A DNA stretch of 16,692 bases from Proteobacteria bacterium UBA652 (GTDB taxonomy: Bacteria > Pseudomonadota > Gammaproteobacteria > Nitrosococcales > Methylophagaceae). A model generated the notes under the pieces. The model ran no database searches and had not been told where the DNA came from. It worked only from the letters and a program-made list of their open reading frames with translations. Position numbers and translations under genes: made by a program. Location: assembly GCA_002299915.1 (NCBI GenBank), contig DBOG01000059.1:1-16692 (forward strand), in the 5' to 3' direction. Below, one piece after another: positions 1 to 7,312 of the stretch (position 1 is its first letter; each line of letters begins with the position of its first letter).

Positions 1-34
1 AATTAATAATAGCAAATAGCGCTCCTTTAATAAC

Positions 35-62
35 TTGTTTTTTTTTAAAATTGGGCTAAAAT
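35..62 (+). promoter_or_regulatory. Sigma70-like promoter for the metK operon
   Basis: A -35 box TTGTTT (35-40) and a -10 box TAAAAT (57-62) are separated by 16 bases. Transcription would begin near 69, just ahead of the first strand of the riboswitch P1 helix at 72. That placement is what one expects for a riboswitch leader and supports the call. This is read from the sequence only. Confidence 0.65.
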
Positions 63-70
63 GGACGTAA

Positions 71-141
71 TTTGAATAAGGAGCGCTGCGACAGGATCTT
101 CCCTGCTAGGCTTATTCAACAACATTATTTAACTGCGCTCA
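71..141 (+). promoter_or_regulatory. SAH (S-adenosylhomocysteine) riboswitch aptamer
   Basis: The segment matches the SAH riboswitch fold. Helix P1 pairs 72-80 with 111-119 (9 bp). A small P2 hairpin pairs 92-95 with 102-105. The conserved core GGAGCGCTGC is at 80-89 and AGGCTT at 108-113. The pseudoknot P4 pairs GAGCGC (81-86) perfectly with GCGCTC (135-140). The joining sequence before P4 reads AACTGCGCTCA, close to the family's AACGGCGCUCA. In this family SAH binding is known to switch downstream genes on, usually ahcY-containing operons. Here the first gene is metK, followed by ahcY and metF. The SAM/SAH riboswitch of alphaproteobacteria, also found at metK, is the alternative, but the core sequence and pseudoknot fit the SAH class better. 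Confidence 0.88.
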
Positions 142-182
142 TTATTGACCGATAACGGGCATAATGAGTGTTGTATTATTTT
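136..182 (+). promoter_or_regulatory. Putative riboswitch expression platform (competing hairpin and U-rich tract)
   Basis: CTCATTAT (138-145) pairs with ATAATGAG (161-168), extended by c136-g170, a g-t pair, and inner CC/GG pairs, and is followed by a U-rich run (171-182). Bases 138-140 are also needed for the riboswitch pseudoknot P4, so the two structures exclude each other. CTCATT (138-143) is also complementary to AATGAG (217-222), which overlaps the metK Shine-Dalgarno. Ligand-stabilised P4 would therefore relieve either a weak terminator or ribosome-site masking, giving an ON switch. The pairings are seen; the mechanism is inferred. The stem is AU-rich, so termination could be weak. 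Confidence 0.5.
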
Positions 183-232
183 CACCTCCACTCTGCCGCT
201 TGTTATCATTTTTATGAATGAGGCATTTAATT

Positions 233-1393
233 ATGAGTAAACTTTCTGTTTTTACCTCTGAATCTGTTTCTGAAGGGCATCCTGATAAGGTGGCTGATCA
301 GATCTCTGATGCGATCCTGGATGAAATTCTGCGGCAAGATCCGCAGGCTCGGGTGGCGTGTGAAACGCTGATCAAAACTGGTGCTGCGATTATTGCTGGT
401 GAAATAACCACATCGGCTTGGGTCGATCTGGAAGATATCGTGCGCGCCACCATCACTGATATTGGCTACAATAGCTCAGAGGTTGGGTTTGATGGCCAAA
501 CCTGTGCGGTGATGTCTTTGATTGGAAAACAATCTAGTGATATTGCGCAAGGCGTTGACCGCCAAACAGCCGAAGAACAAGGCGCGGGTGACCAAGGATT
601 GATGTTTGGCTATGCCAGCAATGAGACGGACGTGTTGATGCCTGCACCAATTACCTATGCCCATCGCTTGGTGAAGCGACAATCGGAAGTGCGTAAAAGT
701 GGTGAGTTGGCATGGTTACGCCCCGACGCTAAAAGTCAGGTGACGTTTGTCTATAAAGATGGCAAGCCTGTTGGGATTGATGCCGTTGTGCTGTCTACTC
801 AACATCATCCTGAAGTATCGCAAGCTGATTTGCATGAAGCAGTAATGGAGCTGATTATTAAACCGACCTTGCCTGAAAAATGGCTCTCCAATAAAACAGC
901 TTTCCATATTAACCCAACAGGCCAATTCATTATTGGCGGCCCAGTGGGGGATGCTGGCTTAACGGGTCGTAAAATTATTGTCGATACCTATGGCGGTATG
1001 GCACGACATGGCGGCGGCGCATTTTCAGGAAAAGATCCTTCAAAAGTCGATCGCTCAGCTGCTTATGCCGGTCGTTATGTGGCTAAAAACATTGTCGCTG
1101 CGGGGTTGGCCGATCGCTGTGAAATTCAAATTTCCTATGCAATTGGGGTGGCTGAACCAACTTCCATTAGCGTTGAAACGTTTGGGACGGGGAAATTACC
1201 CGCCGATAAGCTAGAAACACTGGTGCGCGAACAGTTTGATTTACGCCCAGTAGGCTTAATTAAGATGCTGGATCTTATTCGGCCAATTTATCAACAAACT
1301 GCGGCTTATGGTCACTTTGGCCGCGAACAAGCTGATTTCACGTGGGAACGCACGGATAAAGCAGAAATTTTACGGATTGAGGCTGGCGTTTAA
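233..1393 (+). CDS. metK: S-adenosylmethionine synthetase (methionine adenosyltransferase)
   Basis: MetK makes SAM from methionine and ATP in the cytoplasm, feeding all SAM-dependent methylation. The 386-residue product matches the family length (about 384). The N-terminal SESVSEGHPDK motif carries the expected His16, Asp18 and Lys19. The GAGDQGLMFGYA loop motif and the GGGAFSGKDPSKVDRSAAY segment near the middle/C-terminal domain are intact. I chose the ATG at 233 over an in-frame ATG at 218. GAGG at 220-223 lies nine bases before 233, and the product then begins MSKLSVFTSES as in other MetK proteins. The 218 codon has no ribosome site and sits inside the Shine-Dalgarno. It is the first gene behind the SAH riboswitch and heads a metK-ahcY-metF methyl-cycle operon. 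Confidence 0.97.
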   Translation: MSKLSVFTSESVSEGHPDKVADQISDAILDEILRQDPQARVACETLIKTGAAIIAGEITTSAWVDLEDIVRATITDIGYNSSEVGFDGQTCAVMSLIGKQSSDIAQGVDRQTAEEQGAGDQGLMFGYASNETDVLMPAPITYAHRLVKRQSEVRKSGELAWLRPDAKSQVTFVYKDGKPVGIDAVVLSTQHHPEVSQADLHEAVMELIIKPTLPEKWLSNKTAFHINPTGQFIIGGPVGDAGLTGRKIIVDTYGGMARHGGGAFSGKDPSKVDRSAAYAGRYVAKNIVAAGLADRCEIQISYAIGVAEPTSISVETFGTGKLPADKLETLVREQFDLRPVGLIKMLDLIRPIYQQTAAYGHFGREQADFTWERTDKAEILRIEAGV

Positions 1394-1402
1394 AAAATAT
1401 AT

Positions 1403-1495
1403 AGCCCTCCCCTGCTGGGGAGGGTTGGGTGGGGAGAATAAGATGCTATTTCTAATGTATCCCCTCACCCAAACCCGCTCCCTAAAGGAGAGGGC
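1403..1495 (+). repeat. REP-like imperfect dyad between metK and ahcY
   Basis: Two GC-rich hairpins sit in an otherwise AT-rich gap. The first is CCCTCCCC (1405-1412) pairing with GGGGAGGG (1417-1424) around a TGCT loop. The second is CCC-g-CTCC (1474-1481) pairing with GGAG-a-GGG (1487-1494). The flanks GGGTTGGGTGGGGA (1422-1435) and TCCCCTCACCCAAACCC (1460-1476) are near-perfect inverted repeats, so the whole unit is a dyad. Its composition resembles the dispersed CCCTCACCC/GGGTGAGGG repeats of many proteobacterial genomes. The first hairpin lacks a T-run, so it is not a standard terminator. It could stabilise or process the mRNA between the two genes. Confidence 0.7.
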
Positions 1496-1527
1496 TTCAA
1501 GATATACTAAAATTTTAAGGACATAAT

Positions 1528-2832
1528 ATGACAATTGACAACGTAACACCGGACTATAAAGTCGCGGATATTAGCCTTGCCGAATGGGGTGCAAAAGAAA
1601 TTAAAATTGCAGAAACGGAAATGCCGGGTTTGATGGCGATCCGTGAGGAATATGCGGGCAAGGATCCTCTCGCAGGCGCCCGTATTGCCGGTTGTTTGCA
1701 TATGACGATTCAAACCGCGGTATTGATCGAAACTTTGATTGATTTAGGTGCTGAAGTGCGTTGGTCTTCTTGTAATATTTTCTCCACGCAAGATCAAGCG
1801 GCGGCAGCGATTGCAGCGCAATCTATTCCTGTGTTTGCTTGGAAAGGCGAAACCGATGAGGAAGCGATTTGGTGTATCAAACAAACCATTTTTGGCCCTG
1901 ATAATTGGCGACCAAATTTAATTTTGGATGATGGCGGTGATCTGACTCAAATCATGCATGATGAGTATCCTGAATTATTGGCTGATATAAAAGGCTTATC
2001 AGAAGAAACCACCACCGGCGTACACCGTTTATACGAGATGATGAAAGACGGCAGCTTGAAAGTGCCTGCCATTAACGTCAATGATTCGGTGACGAAGTCT
2101 AAATTCGATAATTTATATGGTTGTCGTGAATCTTTGCTGGATGGGATTAAACGTGCAACGGATGTGATGATTGCCGGTAAAGTTTGTGTGGTGCTGGGGT
2201 ATGGGGATGTCGGTAAAGGTTGTGCGCAAGCATTTAAAGGGATGGGCGCCACCGTAATGGTGACCGAAATCGATCCGATTTGTGCCTTACAAGCGTCGAT
2301 GGAAGGTTATCGTGTAGTCAATATGGATGAAGTGGCTAGCCTGGGCGATATTTTTGTCACTACCACCGGTAATGTCAACGTGATTAATCATGATCATATG
2401 AAAGCGATGCAGAATGAGGCTATCGTGTGTAATATTGGGCATTTTGATTCTGAAATCGATGTCGCATCTTTACGCCAATATGAGTGGGTGAACATCAAAG
2501 ACCAAGTCGATCATATTATCTTCCCTGGTGGTAAACGGATCACTTTGCTAGCGGAAGGACGTTTGGTGAATTTAGGCTGCGCCACTGGCCATCCTAGCTT
2601 TGTGATGTCGGCTTCATTCACCAATCAGGTCATGGCACAAATTGAGCTATGGGAAAATAGTGATACCTATAAAAATGAGGTGTATGTACTCCCTAAATCA
2701 TTAGATGAAAAAGTAGCGCGCCTGCATTTAGGCAGAATTGGTGCTAATCTAACCGAATTGACAGACGAACAAGCAAGCTACCTCAATATGCATAAAAATG
2801 GCCCCTATAAACCAGCGCATTATAGATACTAA
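1528..2832 (+). CDS. ahcY: S-adenosylhomocysteine hydrolase (adenosylhomocysteinase)
   Basis: AhcY splits SAH into adenosine and homocysteine with bound NAD, removing the product inhibitor of methyltransferases. The 434-residue protein has ARIAGCLHMT, the SSCNIFSTQD motif, LDDGGD (Asp135) and the catalytic NDSVTKSKFDNLYGC block (Lys190, Asp194, Asn195, Cys199). The NAD-binding motif GYGDVGKG follows at about 224-231. LLAEGRLVNLGCATGHPSFVM comes later, and the C-terminus ends in PAHYRY, the family's NAD-contacting tail. Its length corresponds to the short form (about 430 residues, as in the human enzyme), without the roughly 40-residue insertion seen in many bacterial forms. AAGGA (1517-1521) precedes the ATG by six bases. 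Expression is likely controlled by the upstream SAH riboswitch through metK read-through, with the REP-like dyad in between. Confidence 0.97.
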   Translation: MTIDNVTPDYKVADISLAEWGAKEIKIAETEMPGLMAIREEYAGKDPLAGARIAGCLHMTIQTAVLIETLIDLGAEVRWSSCNIFSTQDQAAAAIAAQSIPVFAWKGETDEEAIWCIKQTIFGPDNWRPNLILDDGGDLTQIMHDEYPELLADIKGLSEETTTGVHRLYEMMKDGSLKVPAINVNDSVTKSKFDNLYGCRESLLDGIKRATDVMIAGKVCVVLGYGDVGKGCAQAFKGMGATVMVTEIDPICALQASMEGYRVVNMDEVASLGDIFVTTTGNVNVINHDHMKAMQNEAIVCNIGHFDSEIDVASLRQYEWVNIKDQVDHIIFPGGKRITLLAEGRLVNLGCATGHPSFVMSASFTNQVMAQIELWENSDTYKNEVYVLPKSLDEKVARLHLGRIGANLTELTDEQASYLNMHKNGPYKPAHYRY

Positions 2833-2833
2833 G

Positions 2834-3685
2834 ATGACACAAGAATTAACCCTTAGCTGCGAATTTTTTCCGCCTAAAACGGAAAAAGGTATTGCGATAT
2901 TACAACAAGTTCGTAAAGAGCTAGCCGTATTGCGCCCTGAATTTTATTCCGTTACTTTTGGGGCGGGAGGATCGACCCAAGATAACACATTGAATGCGGT
3001 GCTTGATATTCAACAAGCTTATGCTGATACAGGGATAGATGCGACGCCACATCTGTCTTGTGTTGGCTCGACAGCGGATGTGATTCGTGCACATTTACAA
3101 ACATTCAAACAACACGGCATTCATCGGCTAGTGGCTTTGCGAGGCGATTTGCCGTCGGGCATGCGTGATCCCGGTGATTTTCGCTATGCCAATGAGTTAG
3201 TTGAATTTATCCGTCAAGAAACGGGTGATCATTTTCATATTGAAGTGGCCTGCTATCCTGAAGTACATCCGCAAGCAGAGAATGCAGATATCGATCTTAC
3301 CAATTTCAAACGCAAGGTTGATGCGGGTGCTAATAGCGCCATCACCCAATATTTTTATAACATTGATGCCTATACCGTTTTTGTTGATCGCTGCCAGCGT
3401 AATGGGATTGATATTCCGATTGTGCCAGGCATTATGCCGATCAATAATTATACTCAGCTTGCGCGCTTCTCTGATGCTTGCGGGGCAGAAATACCGCGTT
3501 GGTTACGTAAACAATTAGAAAGCTTTGGCGATGATGACAAGGCAACGCAGGAATTTGTGACCGAATTCCTGACTTATTTCTGCCAACAACTGATTGATGC
3601 AGGTGCGCCGGGATTACATTTTTATGCGATGAATCGCACTGATCCGACCCTGACTATTTGCAAAAACTTGGGTCTGGTGACTTAA
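2834..3685 (+). CDS. metF: 5,10-methylenetetrahydrofolate reductase
   Basis: MetF reduces methylene-THF to methyl-THF using FAD, supplying the methyl group that turns homocysteine back into methionine. The 283-residue product has the N-terminal CEFFPPKTEKG motif with the catalytic Glu (Glu10), then HLSCVGST, LVALRGDLP, IEVACYPEVHPQA, the ITQYFYN strand, IVPGIMPI and the C-terminal APGLHFYAMNR. It is slightly shorter than the E. coli protein (296), mainly at the N-terminus. I chose ATG 2834, one base after the ahcY stop; an upstream in-frame ATG (2798) would overlap ahcY and add unrelated residues. There is no clear Shine-Dalgarno, so translation is probably coupled to ahcY. Together with metK and ahcY it covers three steps of the methyl cycle; the methionine synthase is not in the window. 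Confidence 0.96.
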   Translation: MTQELTLSCEFFPPKTEKGIAILQQVRKELAVLRPEFYSVTFGAGGSTQDNTLNAVLDIQQAYADTGIDATPHLSCVGSTADVIRAHLQTFKQHGIHRLVALRGDLPSGMRDPGDFRYANELVEFIRQETGDHFHIEVACYPEVHPQAENADIDLTNFKRKVDAGANSAITQYFYNIDAYTVFVDRCQRNGIDIPIVPGIMPINNYTQLARFSDACGAEIPRWLRKQLESFGDDDKATQEFVTEFLTYFCQQLIDAGAPGLHFYAMNRTDPTLTICKNLGLVT

Positions 3686-3695
3686 ACCAGCGATT

Positions 3696-4388
3696 ATGAG
3701 TTACTTTGTTGATGCCTTGGCAGGAGCGACCTCACTGATCACACAGTTTGATCCTGAAACCTACCAGATTGTCAGCACCTCTCTGTTTATCTCGATCATT
3801 GCAACGCTGATTGCTGCTAGCTTGGCCGTGCCTGCAGGGATCGTCACCGCCTTAAATCATTTTTGGGGTAAAGGTATTTTGCAACATTTGCTAAACACCT
3901 TGATGGCCATGCCGACCGTGGTGATTGGCCTATTACTTTATGGTATGTTGAGTCGCTATGGCCCACTCGGTCATTGGGATCTACTATATACCCGTACAGC
4001 GGTGATTATCGCCGAGACGATTCTCATTTTCCCGATTATCATGAATCTTACTATTGCCGCCGTCAACGCTGCCGACAGCCGACTGGTGCCGACACTGCGT
4101 AGCCTCGGCGCGCGTGGCTGGCAAATTGCGTGGCACACGGCGATTGAAATGCGGTTTGCCATTATTGCCGCCGTTATCGCAGGATTTGGGCGTGCCATTG
4201 GTGAAATTGGCGCCGCGATGATGCTCGGTGGCAATATTGAAGGCTTCACCCGCACGATGACCACTGCCATTGCGCTAGAAACCAGTAAAGGAGAATTTGA
4301 AACAGGTCTGGCACTGGGCATGCTGTTATTGCTGGTGACTTTCATCCTCACTTTCAGCCTCTCATGGCTGCAACGGAGCCGATCATGA
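3696..4388 (+). CDS. tupB: ABC transporter permease, probable tungstate/oxyanion type (TupB-like)
   Basis: This 230-residue inner-membrane protein has about five hydrophobic spans, for example around residues 26-50, 62-85, 95-120, 155-185 and 205-225. It contains the MAMPTVVIGLLLYGMLSRYGPLG segment typical of tungstate/molybdate permeases. The cytoplasmic EAA-type loop runs through LRSLGARGWQIAWH and ends GRAIGEIGAAMMLGGNI, the surface that docks the ATPase. It starts 10 bases after metF with no strong ribosome site, and its stop overlaps the next start by ATGA (4385-4388), so it is co-translated with the ATPase. Tungstate is the best guess from the sequence pattern; another oxyanion is possible. 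No periplasmic binding protein gene (tupA) is adjacent, so it must lie elsewhere or be missing. Confidence 0.85.
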   Translation: MSYFVDALAGATSLITQFDPETYQIVSTSLFISIIATLIAASLAVPAGIVTALNHFWGKGILQHLLNTLMAMPTVVIGLLLYGMLSRYGPLGHWDLLYTRTAVIIAETILIFPIIMNLTIAAVNAADSRLVPTLRSLGARGWQIAWHTAIEMRFAIIAAVIAGFGRAIGEIGAAMMLGGNIEGFTRTMTTAIALETSKGEFETGLALGMLLLLVTFILTFSLSWLQRSRS

Positions 4389-5374
4389 CGTTTGCTTATC
4401 AATTACAACACATCCAAGTCCATGCGGGTTCACAGTGTATTCTCGATCTGCCAAAACTTGATATTCCCGCAGGTAAACTCATTGCCCTGCTCGGTGATAA
4501 TGGCGCAGGAAAATCTACGCTGCTTAATCTATTGGCCCTGACCACACAGCCTTCACAAGGTGAATTCACTTTAGCAGCACAACCCTTCACGCCAACCACC
4601 AGCAAACAGATGCAACGCCAACTTGGCTATGTCGCGCAGCAACCTTATTTGTTCCATGGCAGTGTCGAAAATAATATCCAACTGGCACTCAAACTACAAG
4701 GTAGCCCACGCGAACACAATGCCGCCCTGGTTCAGAGTGCATTAGAGCAAGTCGGCCTCACGCAGCTGGCCAATCAATCTGCCGCCAGCCTATCGGGTGG
4801 AGAACGCAAACGCGCCGCCATTGCCCGCGCTATCGCCCACCAGCCAAAAATCCTATTGCTCGATGAACCCTTCTCCCATCTTGACACCACCAGCCGCAAA
4901 CAATTGACCCAGATCATCCAGCACTATGCCAGCCAACCAGAACATACCGTTATTTTCAGCACACATGACCATCTACAGGCACTTTCTCTTACTGATGACG
5001 TTATCTATCTTAACCAAGGCAAGCTTGCACCCGCCCCCCGCCTCAACCTTTTCCACGGCAGCCAACAGCAGCATGTTTTTGATACGGGCAAGCTTAAAAT
5101 TGAAATTCCACAAGGCCCGCAAAAAACGAATTATATTGCCATTGACCCCAAACAAATTGTCATCTCAAAACAAGCTCTACACTCCAGTATGCGCAATCAT
5201 TTCCTAGGACGACTGATTTTAATTGCCGAAGAAAATAATGTTATCCATCTCACCGTCGATTGTGGTGAAAATTTCCACGTCCTTATCAGCCCGCAATCCC
5301 TTGAATCACTTGATTTATCGGTCGGCAAGGAACTGTGGCTTAGCTTTAAATCGAATGCCGTGCAATGCTTTTAA
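4385..5374 (+). CDS. tupC: ABC transporter ATP-binding protein, probable tungstate/oxyanion type (TupC-like)
   Basis: This is a 329-residue cytoplasmic ATPase that would power the neighbouring permease. It has Walker A GDNGAGKS (37-44), a Q-loop around 85-86, the signature LSGGE (136-140), Walker B ILLLDE (156-161) and the switch His194 in STHDH. About 100 residues follow the ATPase core. Residues 265-329 (the RNHFLGRL start, VDCGENFHVLIS, LSVGKELWLSFKSNAV) look like a Mop/TOBE oxyanion-binding domain, which supports a molybdate/tungstate-type system. I chose ATG 4385 in the ATGA overlap with tupB; an upstream in-frame start (4364) lies inside the permease gene. It sits immediately before rpoN, where many proteobacteria have lptB, also an ABC ATPase gene, but this one is clearly not LptB-like. 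Confidence 0.87.
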   Translation: MTFAYQLQHIQVHAGSQCILDLPKLDIPAGKLIALLGDNGAGKSTLLNLLALTTQPSQGEFTLAAQPFTPTTSKQMQRQLGYVAQQPYLFHGSVENNIQLALKLQGSPREHNAALVQSALEQVGLTQLANQSAASLSGGERKRAAIARAIAHQPKILLLDEPFSHLDTTSRKQLTQIIQHYASQPEHTVIFSTHDHLQALSLTDDVIYLNQGKLAPAPRLNLFHGSQQQHVFDTGKLKIEIPQGPQKTNYIAIDPKQIVISKQALHSSMRNHFLGRLILIAEENNVIHLTVDCGENFHVLISPQSLESLDLSVGKELWLSFKSNAVQCF

Positions 5375-5449
5375 GATTTCTGATCTAGTCAGCACGCACT
5401 TGCTGGAGTACTATTCCACTATGTTCAAACGGATATTTAACATCATATA

Positions 5450-6931
5450 ATGAAAGCCGCGCTACAACTCAAAATGGGTCAAAGCCTTGCGATGACCCCG
5501 CAATTGCAGCAAGCGATTCGGCTATTGCAACTCTCCACCCTAGAGCTGCATACTGAAATCCAACAGGCGCTTGAAAGCAATCCGCTGCTTGAACGTGAAG
5601 AAAATGAAAGCCTGCCTGAAGAGCCTAATCACGCTAACGATACCAATAATTCAACACAAGAAAATGAACCGGCTCACGTTAGCGCCACCGAACTTAGTGA
5701 TATTGATAGCGGCAATCTTCCCGCTGATATGCCCACTGATAGCCAATGGGAAGATACCTTCACTAGCCTACCTCAAAATATGAGCACCGCTGCGCCCACT
5801 GATCAGTCATTTCAATTTGATGACAAAGACGAAACTGACGATTCTCTGCAAGCCCACCTTATCTGGCAAATGGAGCTCACCCCGTTTACACTCCACGAAC
5901 GCCATATTGCCACCGCCCTCATTGATTCCATTGATGAAGGCGGCTATCTGACCACTGAACTCTCGGATATCCAACAAGGTTTGCCGCCGAATGGTGATGA
6001 GCCAACCGAATTAGATGAAATTGAAGCGGTGCTACATCGTATTCAACATTTTGACCCTATTGGTATCGGCGCACGTAATCTAAGCGAATGCCTACTCATT
6101 CAATTACAGCTCTACCCTGAAGACACGCCTCATTTGGAACAAGCGCGTGCCTTAGCCGAGCATCACCTCGAACATCTTGCCAAACATGAACTGCCGTTGA
6201 TCAAACGTAATCTCAAAGTCGATGATGACACCTTAGCAGACATTGTTACCATGATTCAGCTGCTCAACCCGCGTCCCGGCAGCCAAATTGAAACCACGCG
6301 TACGGAATATATTATCCCTGATATTTATGTCTCCAAATCAGAGGGAGAATGGCAACTCCAGCTCAATTCAGAATTTGCCCCTAAACTCACCATCGCAGAA
6401 CATTATGCTCAGTTGATCACCCGCGGTAAGAACACCGAAGAGAACAATTATCTTAAAACCAATTTACAAGAAGCACGCTTTTTCTTAAAAAGTTTAGAAA
6501 GCCGCAATGACACCTTACTTAAAGTAAGCGCCGCTATTATCCAACGCCAATCTAAATTTTTAGAGGAAGGTGAAGAAGCGATGCAGCCACTCGTTTTGCA
6601 TGAGATTGCTGATGAGGTCGATATGCATGAATCTACTATTTCCCGCGTGACAACACGAAAATATTTACACACGCCACGCGGTATTTTTGAACTCAAATAT
6701 TTTTTCTCCAGCCATGTGGGGACGGATGATGGCGCAGGCTGTTCTGCAACGGCAATTCGGTCTATGATTAAGACGCTGATTGAAGCAGAAAATGTAAAAA
6801 AACCCCTCAGTGATAATAAAATTACTGATATGCTACAAGCACAAGGGATCCAAGTTGCTCGCCGCACCGTTGCAAAATACCGTGAAGCACTTAACATCCC
6901 CTCATCAAGTGAACGGAAACGTTTATTCTAA
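5450..6931 (+). CDS. rpoN: RNA polymerase sigma54 factor
   Basis: Sigma54 directs RNA polymerase to -24/-12 promoters that need an enhancer-binding activator. The 493-residue product has the Gln/Leu-rich activator-interacting region I (residues 1-50, with MGQSLAMTPQLQQAIRLLQ), an acidic linker (about 50-135), the core-binding region (about 135-330), a helix-turn-helix (about 382-402, LHEIADEVDMHESTISR) and the diagnostic RpoN box ARRTVAKYRE (470-479). It begins at ATG 5450 after a 75-base gap from tupC. I see no convincing Shine-Dalgarno or promoter in that gap, although it may start its own transcript. It leads the cluster hpf-ptsN-hprK-rapZ-EIIA-HPr-ptsI, an order found in several beta/gammaproteobacteria. 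Confidence 0.97.
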   Translation: MKAALQLKMGQSLAMTPQLQQAIRLLQLSTLELHTEIQQALESNPLLEREENESLPEEPNHANDTNNSTQENEPAHVSATELSDIDSGNLPADMPTDSQWEDTFTSLPQNMSTAAPTDQSFQFDDKDETDDSLQAHLIWQMELTPFTLHERHIATALIDSIDEGGYLTTELSDIQQGLPPNGDEPTELDEIEAVLHRIQHFDPIGIGARNLSECLLIQLQLYPEDTPHLEQARALAEHHLEHLAKHELPLIKRNLKVDDDTLADIVTMIQLLNPRPGSQIETTRTEYIIPDIYVSKSEGEWQLQLNSEFAPKLTIAEHYAQLITRGKNTEENNYLKTNLQEARFFLKSLESRNDTLLKVSAAIIQRQSKFLEEGEEAMQPLVLHEIADEVDMHESTISRVTTRKYLHTPRGIFELKYFFSSHVGTDDGAGCSATAIRSMIKTLIEAENVKKPLSDNKITDMLQAQGIQVARRTVAKYREALNIPSSSERKRLF

Positions 6932-6956
6932 CTAATAGTAATTTAGGAGTTATGCC

Positions 6957-7283
6957 ATGCAAATGAACATCACAGGACAACATATTGAAATTACGGATAG
7001 CCTACATGACCATGTCACCAGCAAATTTGAACGCATTACCCGCCATTTTGATCATATGACAAATGTACACGTTATCCTTAGCATTGAAAAAGATCGTCAA
7101 AAAGCAGAAGCAACCGTTCATGTGAGCGGTGCTGATCTGTTTGCATCTGATGAAAATGAAGATATGTATGCTGCAATTGATGCCATGGCCCATAAACTCG
7201 ACCGCCAAATAATCAAACACAAAGATAAAATGAAAGATCATCATCGTGCGGATGGTCATAATATGAAACAGAATGCGGGCTAA
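6957..7283 (+). CDS. hpf: Ribosome hibernation promoting factor (short HPF / YhbH family)
   Basis: HPF binds the 30S decoding centre of idle ribosomes and promotes 100S dimers in stationary phase. The 108-residue product is the short, single-domain form. It opens MNITGQHIEITDSLHDHV and has the ERITRHFDH and EDMYAAIDAMAHKLDRQIIKHKDK segments typical of the family, with a charged His/Lys-rich tail. AGGAG at 6945-6949 lies seven bases before the ATG, one of the better ribosome sites in the window, so HPF may be translated more strongly than its neighbours. It starts 25 bases after rpoN and is probably co-transcribed. Its place between rpoN and ptsN is standard. Confidence 0.95.
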   Translation: MQMNITGQHIEITDSLHDHVTSKFERITRHFDHMTNVHVILSIEKDRQKAEATVHVSGADLFASDENEDMYAAIDAMAHKLDRQIIKHKDKMKDHHRADGHNMKQNAG

Positions 7284-7312
7284 CGAACATCCTTACTTAT
7301 CGGTTTTAAACT

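Noticed and set aside
218..232. Alternative in-frame metK start at ATG 218
   Set aside because: It overlaps the Shine-Dalgarno for ATG 233, has none of its own, and adds residues not typical of MetK.
1405..1424. Hairpin after metK as an intrinsic terminator
   Set aside because: It is followed by a G-rich tract rather than T-run and belongs to a larger dyad repeat.
2798..2833. Upstream in-frame start for metF inside ahcY
   Set aside because: It adds 12 residues that only reflect ahcY coding in another frame; ATG 2834 gives the family-like N-terminus.
3971..4402. 143-codon antisense frame opposite the permease gene
   Set aside because: Shadow of tupB; composition and lack of ribosome site do not support a real gene.
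5446..5451. TATAAT at the rpoN start as a -10 box
   Set aside because: No -35 at the right distance, and it would start transcription inside the coding region.
6448..6897. 149-codon antisense frame opposite rpoN
   Set aside because: It lies over the conserved helix-turn-helix and RpoN box region of rpoN and has no family features.
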